DNA of 34,981 bases from an uncultured Collinsella sp. (lineage in GTDB: Bacteria; Actinomycetota; Coriobacteriia; Coriobacteriales; Coriobacteriaceae), in NCBI GenBank assembly GCA_958403395.1, contig CATXXF010000022.1:1-34981 (forward strand). Direction: 5' to 3'. Below are positions 18,001-23,842 of this stretch, one piece after another; position 1 is the first letter of the stretch; every line of letters starts with the position of its first letter. Position numbers and translations under genes: made by a program. A model generated the notes under the pieces. It worked only from the letters and a program-made list of their open reading frames with translations, was not told the DNA's origin and ran no database searches.

Positions 18001-18564
18001 TGCTGCGACCCGCGTCTACACTACGAGGATTACAAGGCGGGGAGCGCCAAACTCGATACGTGCATGGAGCTCGTGCACGGCGCACTCGACGGCGGGCATC
18101 GCATCCTGTTGTTCAGCCAGTTTACAGGTATGCTCGATATCATCGGCAAGCGCCTGGCCAAGGAGGACATCGCCTTCCTTAAGCTCACGGGCGCTTCGTC
18201 TAAGGAGAGCCGCGCCAAGATGGTCGCGCAGTTCCAAGCGGGCGAGGTTCCGGTCTTTTTGATTTCGCTCAAGGCAGGCGGCGTGGGCCTTAACCTGACG
18301 GCTGCCGACGTGGTCATCCACTACGACCCGTGGTGGAACGTGGCGGCGCAGGACCAAGCAACTGATCGTGCACACCGTATTGGCCAGCAGCATACCGTGA
18401 CCGTGTACAAGCTCATCGCCAAGGACACGATCGAGGAACGCATTATGCAGATGCAGGAGTCCAAACGCGACCTGGTCAACAGCGTGCTCGGTGGCGACGG
18501 CATCTCGTCGGCACTGTTCACGCGCGAGGATGTTCTGGCGCTGCTCGGCGGCGACGGGCGCTAG
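15100..18564 (+). CDS. SWIM zinc-finger SNF2-family ATPase
   Basis: A 1154-residue Swi2/Snf2 ATPase of the bacterial type with an N-terminal SWIM zinc finger: C78-x-C80-x9-C90-x-H92. A long middle region of unknown fold (about 130-680) leads to the ATPase core with Walker A G719-L-G-K-T723, the DEAQ box at 815-818, the TGTPIENRLSELWS segment, and a second RecA-like lobe ending in the motif VI DRAHRIGQ at 1089-1096. Such proteins translocate on double-stranded DNA; bacterial members (RapA and relatives) act on RNA polymerase or DNA-protein complexes, and the role of the SWIM type is not established. I place the start at the ATG at 15100 because GGAGG lies 5 nt before it; an upstream in-frame GTG at 15082 has no comparable site. 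It follows dnaE by 28 nt. Confidence 0.9.
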   Translation: MTQGTFVQALRKEAALSGTFMKGRSLMLNGAVLSIEDSGSRFSKNVTVEGSVRGSRGDLYKTHVALDMDEHEVIDYDCDCPAAYRYPGMCKHAIATALAYLDASGTEPVEGLRTPVRTFTAQPKQPARNAPKAPAVNPNFPFPAPVPTSPSLMAALSDLSDARMDELASMRRKLAGSVDPDAPKAVLEPSLVPYYNPLFADRFSWALELRIRCGSVSYVVKDIDGMADAYVRGGTFSYGKKLTFVHTPEAFEDVSTKLLNLVVTTVAYLDDITSSRSASYDFARSGFVAERQLPLSEHSIVYVLDLLRGQTISFEPAWSRGTTTHRTYDVAVEPAPQGKDEAPTKRPPLFAAKIAPAAGGSYDLRLPADAYCFASGDVAYLVDTRRARRADVAFAQHAAPFLSRLLPCRTPVHIAADQVGEFCRMALPILRDYTDLTAPAALDTVAPDPSFAMAIGVDDGLVTCKITVTYGDWSADLFSLGAPGSPFEERRPGVPPRDEVAEFRVMDTAALYFDFYEGGLAFEERDDESLFRLLTEGLSALSELGEVMLSDRLRQISVRPAPKLSVRATVKSNLLDVELGASGLSAADLAIYLDSYKRHQTFARLTSGDIIRLDEGARAAFGLAEDLGVDAVDLLDGVSLPASSTLFVDSMLARTPALEAGRDAAFRRTVERLDTLGKMDFTVPVSLKATLRGYQVDGYQWLGSLEHLGLGGILADDMGLGKTLQMIAHILARVEAGDAKPTLVVCPASLVYNWTAELERFAPSLDVCAIVGAKAQRRVQIAGVAEHNVVVTSYDLMRRDIDEYVEQDFARVVLDEAQYIKNPLTQVARAAKRLPAGVRFALTGTPIENRLSELWSIFDFLMPGLLGTRESFAKRFESPVEHAEGDSAARLQALVSPFVLRRVKEDVVADLPEKIEDTVIAQLTGEQRKLYLANQDRIAQQVQHREASEFKKDKLKVLAELTKLRQICCDPRLHYEDYKAGSAKLDTCMELVHGALDGGHRILLFSQFTGMLDIIGKRLAKEDIAFLKLTGASSKESRAKMVAQFQAGEVPVFLISLKAGGVGLNLTAADVVIHYDPWWNVAAQDQATDRAHRIGQQHTVTVYKLIAKDTIEERIMQMQESKRDLVNSVLGGDGISSALFTREDVLALLGGDGR

Positions 18565-18592
18565 CTGCGCTCGGGGTGGGACTGCTGGAGTG

Positions 18593-18630
18593 GGCAGGAC
18601 GGTCGACGCATTTTGGCCCGACCGCCTGCC
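18593..18630 (+). terminator. Hairpin after the SNF2 gene, atypical terminator
   Basis: GGCAGG-A-CGGTCG (18593-18605) pairs with CGACCGCCTGCC (18619-18630) with one bulged A and a 13-nt loop. It lies 28 nt after the SNF2 stop, but no T-run follows, so it is a 3'-end hairpin rather than a certain terminator. Confidence 0.4.
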
Positions 18631-18729
18631 TGATCCGTTATGTGTTCATTTGCAATGCCGTGGATGGTTTGTCTGCCTTTGGGCATAAGAACCATCAAGA
18701 ACATTGGCACATCAGCAAAGGAGAACATC

Positions 18730-19092
18730 ATGGCGAAATTCTTTAAGGACCCCGACGGTAAGCTCATCGCTGCCCTTGGCGACGACGTTGCGACCCCTGC
18801 CGGTTGCACGGAACTGACCGCAAACACTGAGGACGCGGCGCACGAGAAGCACGTGCCTGTTGTCGAGACCGAGCGCGACGGTCACGTGATTCGTGCACGC
18901 GTTGGCTCGGTCGAGCACCCCAGCCTGCCCGAACACTACATTGAGTGGATTGCGCTTGAGGCCGAGGGCCGCTTAGAGGTTCATTACCTTGAGCCCGGCA
19001 TGAAACCCGCGACGTTTTTCGCGGGCGGCTCCAAGACCGGTACCGTCTATGCCTACTGCAACCTGCACGGGCTGTGGTCCGCGACATTCTAG
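18730..19092 (+). CDS. Desulfoferrodoxin-family superoxide reductase (no N-terminal Fe centre)
   Basis: A 120-residue superoxide reductase, reducing superoxide to hydrogen peroxide without making oxygen, a typical anaerobe defence. The iron site ligands are visible: H41 in the E39-K40-H41-x-P motif that also carries the catalytic lysine, H63 in EHP, H69 in PEHYIEWI, and C110 and H113 in YAYCNLHGLW. The N-terminal desulforedoxin-type centre of true desulfoferrodoxins needs four cysteines; only C26 is present in the first 40 residues. The protein is therefore a one-centre enzyme with the N-terminal extension kept, as in class III. AAAGGAG precedes the ATG at 18730; an upstream in-frame ATG at 18640 lacks a ribosome site. 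A terminator follows, so the gene is probably monocistronic. Confidence 0.93.
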   Translation: MAKFFKDPDGKLIAALGDDVATPAGCTELTANTEDAAHEKHVPVVETERDGHVIRARVGSVEHPSLPEHYIEWIALEAEGRLEVHYLEPGMKPATFFAGGSKTGTVYAYCNLHGLWSATF

Positions 19093-19137
19093 GAGCGCGC
19101 CCCCGCTCGGGGTATCATAACTAGCATATGCACATGC

Positions 19138-19170
19138 AAGCGCCGGCTGCATTATGCGGCCGGCGCTTTT
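19138..19170 (+). terminator. Intrinsic terminator after the superoxide reductase gene
   Basis: AAGCGCCGGC (19138-19147) pairs with GCCGGCGCTT (19159-19168) around an 11-nt loop, followed by TTTT (19167-19170). It lies 46 nt after the upstream stop and 40 nt before the next start. Confidence 0.85.
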
Positions 19171-19209
19171 ACTACGATTTCGATGGTTTACGACGGAAAG
19201 GGCTGGGCC

Positions 19210-21195
19210 ATGAAGCTCGCGCTTGCACAGATCGATATGCGCCTGGGTGATATTGAGGGCATTTGCGGCCGCATCGAGGACCAGGCTCGTCTGGCCCACG
19301 AGCGCGGGGCGCGCGTGCTGTGCGTTCCGGCTCCGCTCTTTATGGGCGCCATGCCCGGTGGCCTGGTGGGCGCTGCCGACTTTGAGCACGACGTGCTTGC
19401 CGGTTTGACTGGTGTCGCCGAGCGTATCCAGGAGCTTGACATGATCTGCATCGTGCCCGCGGCGGTTTCGTTTGAGGGCCAGCCGCTGCTCGACTACATG
19501 ATGCTCAAGGACGGTCATGTGGTGCCGGCGCGTTCGAGCATTGCCCTGCAGCGTGGCGAGAACAACGACACACGTTGGGCGCCGCCGGTGTTCGACGTGG
19601 ACGGCGTGCGCATCGCCGTGATTTTTGACTTGGACCGCGAACTCGAGATGTTGCCGACCGGTGTTGACCTCATTGCGTATTTCCAATTCAACGCGTTTGA
19701 CATGACCGACCGCGAGACTGCCGCCATTGCTGCCGTTCGCAGCGGCGCCTACCGCAAGATCGCATCCAAGCGCAGCGTGTGGTTTGCCTGCATGGCGCCG
19801 GTCGGTGCCTATGACGAGTCGGTGTATACCGGCGGTTCGTTTGTGCTCGACGACTGCGGTCGCGTGGTGGCCCAGGCGCCGTGCTTTGAGGAGAGCCTGC
19901 TGGTTCAGGAGATTCAGCGCGGCGTGATGCTCGATGCCCTGGAGGATCACGAACTGCCCGAGTTCCGTTCCGAGGAGTGGCTGTGGCAGGCGCTGGTGCT
20001 CGCCGTGCGCGACAACGCCCGAGCCCACGGTGCGTCGCGTGCTGTGGTGACACTCGAGGGTGACTTGCCGTCGTCCCTGCTGGCGGCGCTGGCCGTCGAC
20101 GCTCTGGGCCCGCGCAATGTGATTGGCCTGGTGCTGGGGCGCAACCGTATCTTTACGCCGGCGCAGGAAGAGGCCCAGGCTGCCCGCTGTGCCGCCGTCC
20201 GCGCCATCGCCGAGCGTCTGCACATTCGCACCGTCGAGCGCGATGCACCGGATGCGGCGCGTGTGCTCGATCGCGACGTGTCGGCGGGCGATGCCGAGCG
20301 TCTGCGCTCGCGCACGTTGGGCCTCATGCTGGAGGACACGGCGCTCGAGCTGGGTGCGATGGCGCTGAGCCCGCTGTCCAAAACCGAGTACGCGCTGGCG
20401 GCGCCGGCGCTTTGCGGCGGCTACCAGGGCGATTACGCGCCCTTTGGCGATGTGTACCTGTCGACGCTTGAGTTTGTGGCGCGTGTGCGCAACCGCACGT
20501 CTGCCGTGGTGCCCCAAGAGCTCGTGACGCTCAACGCGGTGGAAGATTGTATGGAGCGCGTGCTGGCGCAAGCGCTCTCGACGCTCGACGGTCCGGTCGA
20601 TATGCTCGACCGCGCGGCACAGCTGCTCGGCGGGCTTGAGCCGGGTGAGGTCGATGGCGCGCTCGAGGCGCACGTGGACCGCAATCGATCTTTCGACGAC
20701 ATTCCGATGGCCGCTGGCAAGCCTGAGGCTTGCTCGCTGCTGCTGATGCTCGTTCGACAGGGTGAGGCTGCCCGCCGCATGTTGCCGATGGCGCCGATCG
20801 TCTCGGCCCGTTCGTTTGCCGAGCGTGCCTGGCCGTATATGCTCGCGTGGTCCGACCTGGGGCTTAACGGCAAGGAGCGTATGACGGTCGATTCGCTGGC
20901 GCGCGCCGAGGTGCGCCGCTTTGCTGACGAGGATACGAGCGAGCGCGTGCGAAACGAGATGATGGGCGTGCTGGGCGAGCTACTGGGTATTTCGCCCGAG
21001 CAAATGGAGGAGCTGCGCTCTGAGGACGGTCAGCGTCGTTTGCACGAGGGAATGAAAAAGTTCGAGGGCGAGGTTCAGGACGCCATCGATAAGATGATGG
21101 GCGGTCAGGGCGGCTCGCAAGGTAGTCCCCAGGGTGGCCCGATGCCGCATCCGCCGGTTGATCCGAGGCAGTTCCCCTTTTTCTCGCAGAACTAA
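19210..21195 (+). CDS. NAD synthetase-like two-domain protein with degenerate active sites
   Basis: A 661-residue protein with the layout of glutamine-dependent NAD+ synthetase (NadE): nitrilase-like glutaminase domain (about 1-240), then ATP-pyrophosphatase-like domain (about 260-560). The nitrilase Glu-Lys-Cys triad appears lost: the PEL motif reads P40-A-P, the lysine segment is A107-R-S-S, and the CED motif reads F139-D-L. The ATP loop SGGxDS reads E283-G-D-L-P-S288, yet the following AALAVDALGPRNVIGLVLG is strikingly NadE-like, as are SKTEYAL (390-396) and PFGDVYLSTLEFVARVRN. A helical region and a Gly/Gln/Pro-rich tail (631-661) are additions. It is therefore likely a pseudoenzyme or repurposed paralogue, though it may be labelled NAD synthase by similarity. 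The start at 19210 follows GGAAAGG and begins the nitrilase fold directly; an ATG 27 nt upstream is less likely. It lies downstream of a terminator, and I see no convincing promoter of its own. Confidence 0.8.
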   Translation: MKLALAQIDMRLGDIEGICGRIEDQARLAHERGARVLCVPAPLFMGAMPGGLVGAADFEHDVLAGLTGVAERIQELDMICIVPAAVSFEGQPLLDYMMLKDGHVVPARSSIALQRGENNDTRWAPPVFDVDGVRIAVIFDLDRELEMLPTGVDLIAYFQFNAFDMTDRETAAIAAVRSGAYRKIASKRSVWFACMAPVGAYDESVYTGGSFVLDDCGRVVAQAPCFEESLLVQEIQRGVMLDALEDHELPEFRSEEWLWQALVLAVRDNARAHGASRAVVTLEGDLPSSLLAALAVDALGPRNVIGLVLGRNRIFTPAQEEAQAARCAAVRAIAERLHIRTVERDAPDAARVLDRDVSAGDAERLRSRTLGLMLEDTALELGAMALSPLSKTEYALAAPALCGGYQGDYAPFGDVYLSTLEFVARVRNRTSAVVPQELVTLNAVEDCMERVLAQALSTLDGPVDMLDRAAQLLGGLEPGEVDGALEAHVDRNRSFDDIPMAAGKPEACSLLLMLVRQGEAARRMLPMAPIVSARSFAERAWPYMLAWSDLGLNGKERMTVDSLARAEVRRFADEDTSERVRNEMMGVLGELLGISPEQMEELRSEDGQRRLHEGMKKFEGEVQDAIDKMMGGQGGSQGSPQGGPMPHPPVDPRQFPFFSQN

Positions 21196-21213
21196 ACTGG
21201 GGATAGGGCCAAG

Positions 21214-21241
21214 GTTACGCGGTTTCACCAAACCGCGTAAC
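21214..21241. repeat. Perfect 12-bp hairpin after the NAD synthetase-like gene
   Basis: GTTACGCGGTTT (21214-21225) and its exact complement (21230-21241) around a CACC loop, starting 18 nt after the stop codon. No T-run follows. It could stabilise or end the transcript, and it stands next to a second structured element. Confidence 0.7.
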
Positions 21242-21254
21242 GAGTCGACGCTGC

Positions 21255-21353
21255 GCGAGCCCCTGCCGGGCAATCTGCCGCTCAAACCGTCGCTTGCGTA
21301 CAAAAGTACGCGGCGCTCCTCTTTCGCGACACCTTGCCACGGCAGGGACTCGC
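21255..21353. repeat. Long multi-level palindromic element upstream of ruvC
   Basis: An outer stem pairs GCGAG-C-CCCTGCCG-GGCAA (21255-21273) with TTGCC-A-CGGCAGGG-A-CTCGC (21334-21353), with one mismatch and one bulge. Inside lie GTCGC/GCGAC (21289-21293 with 21326-21330) and GCGTAC-AAAA-GTACGC (21296-21311). The element is about 99 nt long with no coding frame that makes sense. Candidates are a structured RNA, a REP/BIME-like repeat or a miniature mobile element. Confidence 0.6.
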
Positions 21354-21389
21354 TCGCTGACTTATGCTCAACCTATGGTTCAACCTTGC

Positions 21390-21420
21390 TTGCTAGATGC
21401 GGTCGCTGTTGTGTTATTCT
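21390..21420 (+). promoter_or_regulatory. Predicted ruvCAB promoter
   Basis: TTGCTA (21390-21395) and TATTCT (21415-21420), spacer 19 nt. The spacing is not ideal, but the position directly before a LexA-type box and 70 nt before ruvC supports it. Confidence 0.4.
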
Positions 21421-21421
21421 A

Positions 21422-21433
21422 GAACAGACGTTC
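21422..21433 (+). promoter_or_regulatory. LexA-type SOS box before ruvCAB
   Basis: GAAC-AGAC-GTTC (21422-21433) matches the Gram-positive/actinobacterial LexA core GAAC-N4-GTTC exactly. It begins one base after the predicted -10 box, where bound LexA would block transcription of the operon. It is followed by G (GTTCG), as in the extended consensus. Confidence 0.7.
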
Positions 21434-21489
21434 GTGAATGATGCGCGGGGCCTTGTCTTGCGCTGTGCTTGTGGCGAGGGGAGGTTGGC

Positions 21490-22011
21490 ATGGTTATCTT
21501 GGGCATCGACCCCGGTTTGGCCCATACGGGTTGGGGGATTATCGAGGAGCGGCGCGGCGAGGTTCGCTGCCGTGCCTATGGCTGCATCGAGACCAGTGCC
21601 GGAAGTCCGCTCGCGGTGCGCCTGTCGCATATCGCCCGTGACCTTAAGGATGTCGTCGAGCGTTATCGACCCGACACGGCTGCTGTCGAGAGTATCTACT
21701 TTGGCGCCAACGTTCGTTCGGCCATCCCCACGGCGCATGCCCGCGGTGCTGCACTCGTAGCGCTTTCGGAATGCGCGCTCGAGATTGGCGAGTACACGCC
21801 CATGCAGATCAAACAGGCTGTGGTGGGCACCGGCGCCGCGGACAAGCGGCAGGTCGCCTACATGGTACGCACTCTAACACAGCTCGACCACGACCCGCAT
21901 CCCGACCATGCCGCCGATGCCCTGGCCTGCGCCATCTGCCACGTAAACCTCAGCCGCACCCGCGCCCTCACCGGTGGCGAGTTCTATCAACAGAGAGGAA
22001 CCGGATACTGA
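21490..22011 (+). CDS. ruvC: Holliday junction resolvase RuvC
   Basis: The 173-residue endonuclease that cuts four-way junctions at the end of recombination, guided by RuvAB. Active-site residues are present: D7 in ILGIDPGLAHTG, E67 in AVES, and H140 and D143 in PDHAADALACAICH, the histidine variant of the third position as in Thermus RuvC. GGGGAGG lies 5 nt before the ATG at 21490; an upstream in-frame GTG at 21469 has no such site. First gene of ruvCAB, with the ruvA start overlapping its stop by one base. The SOS-type box upstream suggests DNA-damage induction. Confidence 0.96.
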   Translation: MVILGIDPGLAHTGWGIIEERRGEVRCRAYGCIETSAGSPLAVRLSHIARDLKDVVERYRPDTAAVESIYFGANVRSAIPTAHARGAALVALSECALEIGEYTPMQIKQAVVGTGAADKRQVAYMVRTLTQLDHDPHPDHAADALACAICHVNLSRTRALTGGEFYQQRGTGY

Positions 22012-22631
22012 TGATCTCCCAGCTCCACGGAACGCTTGTCGAGGCCACGATGAGCTCTGCTGTCGTCGATGTGTCGGGCGTTGGCTTTGAGCTCGGCATC
22101 TCGGGCAGCACTGCGGCCACGTTGCCGACGCCCGGTGGCGAGGTCTGCCTCTACACGCGTATGCAGGTGCGCGAGGACGCCATGACACTTTTCGGTTTTT
22201 CCTCAAAGGATGAGCGCATGATGTTCGACCGGCTCGTGTCCGTTTCGGGCGTTGGCCCGCGCCTGGCGCTTGCCGTGCTTTCCACCTATACCGTGGGGCA
22301 GCTGTATTCGCTGGTGATGGCCGAGGACGACAAGGGCATGGCCAAGGTACCCGGTGTGGGCAAAAAGACAGCTCAGCGCCTGATCCTGGAACTCAAGAGC
22401 ACCTTTGCCAAGGATAAGGGCTTTGTGCCGGTCGACGTGATTCCCGGACAGGTTGCGATGCCCGTGCCCGCTGCCGCTCCCTCGGTGATCGATGATGCCC
22501 GTGCGGCGCTCCTTTCCATGGGCTTTAGCCCGCAGGAGACCGATGTTGCCCTGAGCGGGTATGATGGGCAGAATATGCGTGTCGAGGATCTGCTCGGCGC
22601 GGCGCTTAAGCGACTCGGAATGGATGCGTGA
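22011..22631 (+). CDS. ruvA: Holliday junction branch migration protein RuvA
   Basis: The 206-residue junction-binding subunit that forms tetramers and loads RuvB. N-terminal OB fold (MISQLHGTLVEA, 1-62), two helix-hairpin-helix motifs (SVSGVGPRLALAVL at 77-90 and KVPGVGKKTAQRLILELK at 112-129), a flexible Pro/Ala-rich linker (about 138-155) and the C-terminal three-helix domain III (156-206) that contacts RuvB. Its ATG overlaps the ruvC stop (TGATG) and its TGA overlaps the ruvB start the same way, so translation of the three genes is coupled. AGAGAGG lies about 13 nt before the start. Confidence 0.96.
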   Translation: MISQLHGTLVEATMSSAVVDVSGVGFELGISGSTAATLPTPGGEVCLYTRMQVREDAMTLFGFSSKDERMMFDRLVSVSGVGPRLALAVLSTYTVGQLYSLVMAEDDKGMAKVPGVGKKTAQRLILELKSTFAKDKGFVPVDVIPGQVAMPVPAAAPSVIDDARAALLSMGFSPQETDVALSGYDGQNMRVEDLLGAALKRLGMDA

Positions 22632-23698
22632 TGTGGGAAGCCGATGACTCTCAGGACTTGTGGGCGACGCCCGGTAACTCGCCGGCGGCATCCATGGCGC
22701 ACGGCGAGCGCATGGTGGGCTCGGAGCTGACGGCCGAGGATCTCGATGTCGACCGCACTTTGCGCCCTCAGCGCCTGGACGATTACTGCGGCCAGGAGCA
22801 CATCAAGCAGAGCCTGCGCGTGTTGATCGAAGCGGCGCAGAGCCGTGGCGAGACGCTCGACCACGTGATTTTCTCGGGTCCTCCGGGCCTGGGCAAGACC
22901 ACGCTGGCCACCGTTATCGCCAACGAGCTGGGCGCTCAGATCAAGACCACGAGTGGCCCTGCCATCGCGCGCACGGGCGACCTGGCGGCCATCCTTACTA
23001 ACTTGCAGCCGGGCGATGTGCTGTTTATCGACGAGATCCACCGCCTCAACCGTTCGGTCGAGGAGGTCCTGTACCCCGCGATGGAGGACTTTGCCCTCGA
23101 TATCGTGATTGGCAAGGGTCCGGCGGCGCGCTCGATTCGCCTGGATATCCCCAAGTTTACGCTGGTGGCGGCAACGACCCGCTCAGGCATGTTGACCGGC
23201 CCGTTGCGCGACCGCTTTGGCATTTCATATCGCCTGGATTACTACACGGTCGAGGAGCTCGCGCAGATTGTGACGCGCTCGGCGACTATCCTGGGCGTGA
23301 CGATCGATCATCCCAGTGCACTCGAGATCGGCTCGCGTTCGCGCGGTACGCCACGTCTTGCCAACCGCCTGCTCAAGCGCGTGCGCGACTATGCACAGGT
23401 GCGCGGCAACGGTCCCATTGAGCTCGATATCTGCCGTCAGGCGCTCGAGTTCTTCGAGATCGACGAGCTCGGTCTGGACTGGATGGATATTCGTATCTTG
23501 GAGACGCTTGCCAAGACGTTCTCCGGTCGTGCCGTGGGACTTACGACCCTTGCCAGCGCGGTGGGCGAGGACCCGGGCACGCTCGAGGATGTCTATGAGC
23601 CCTATTTGCTGCAGTGCGGATTGATGATTCGTACGCCGCAGGGCCGTCAGGCAACCCTCCGCACCTTTGAGCACCTGGGGATTGAACCTACCGTTTAG
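22631..23698 (+). CDS. ruvB: Holliday junction branch migration ATPase RuvB
   Basis: The 355-residue AAA+ motor that drives branch migration with RuvA. Walker A GPPGLGKT at 83-90, Walker B LFIDEIH at 131-137, sensor 1 in AATTRSG and the arginine finger region GPLRDRFG at 190-197, followed by the lid and the C-terminal winged helix (DIRILETLAKTFSG...). The first 40 residues extend a little beyond the E. coli protein. I chose the ATG at 22631, overlapping the ruvA stop; a GTG one codon upstream is equally possible. No strong ribosome site is seen, which fits translational coupling. Confidence 0.96.
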   Translation: MWEADDSQDLWATPGNSPAASMAHGERMVGSELTAEDLDVDRTLRPQRLDDYCGQEHIKQSLRVLIEAAQSRGETLDHVIFSGPPGLGKTTLATVIANELGAQIKTTSGPAIARTGDLAAILTNLQPGDVLFIDEIHRLNRSVEEVLYPAMEDFALDIVIGKGPAARSIRLDIPKFTLVAATTRSGMLTGPLRDRFGISYRLDYYTVEELAQIVTRSATILGVTIDHPSALEIGSRSRGTPRLANRLLKRVRDYAQVRGNGPIELDICRQALEFFEIDELGLDWMDIRILETLAKTFSGRAVGLTTLASAVGEDPGTLEDVYEPYLLQCGLMIRTPQGRQATLRTFEHLGIEPTV

Positions 23699-23774
23699 GG
23701 CGTTTTGTTTTGGCGGGCTGTTGGACTATCGCTGGGCATCGGGTAAACATATCGCCGTTCATCGGTTATGGGCG

Positions 23775-23802
23775 TTTTACTATTGCGCGCCCGTGCTATG
23801 CT
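23775..23802 (+). promoter_or_regulatory. Predicted fhs promoter
   Basis: TTTTAC (23775-23780), a 16-nt spacer and TATGCT (23797-23802), 40 nt before the fhs start. I see no terminator between ruvB and this promoter and no tetrahydrofolate riboswitch. Confidence 0.45.
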
Positions 23803-23842
23803 GAATTGGTCTTTTTCTCATTCGGTAACGAAAGGACCGCCC

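Noticed and set aside
18973..20673. A 566-codon minus-strand frame opposite the NAD synthetase-like gene
   Set aside because: I considered it because the plus-strand gene is catalytically degenerate, but the plus-strand product aligns over its whole length with NadE architecture and the minus translation has no recognisable motif.
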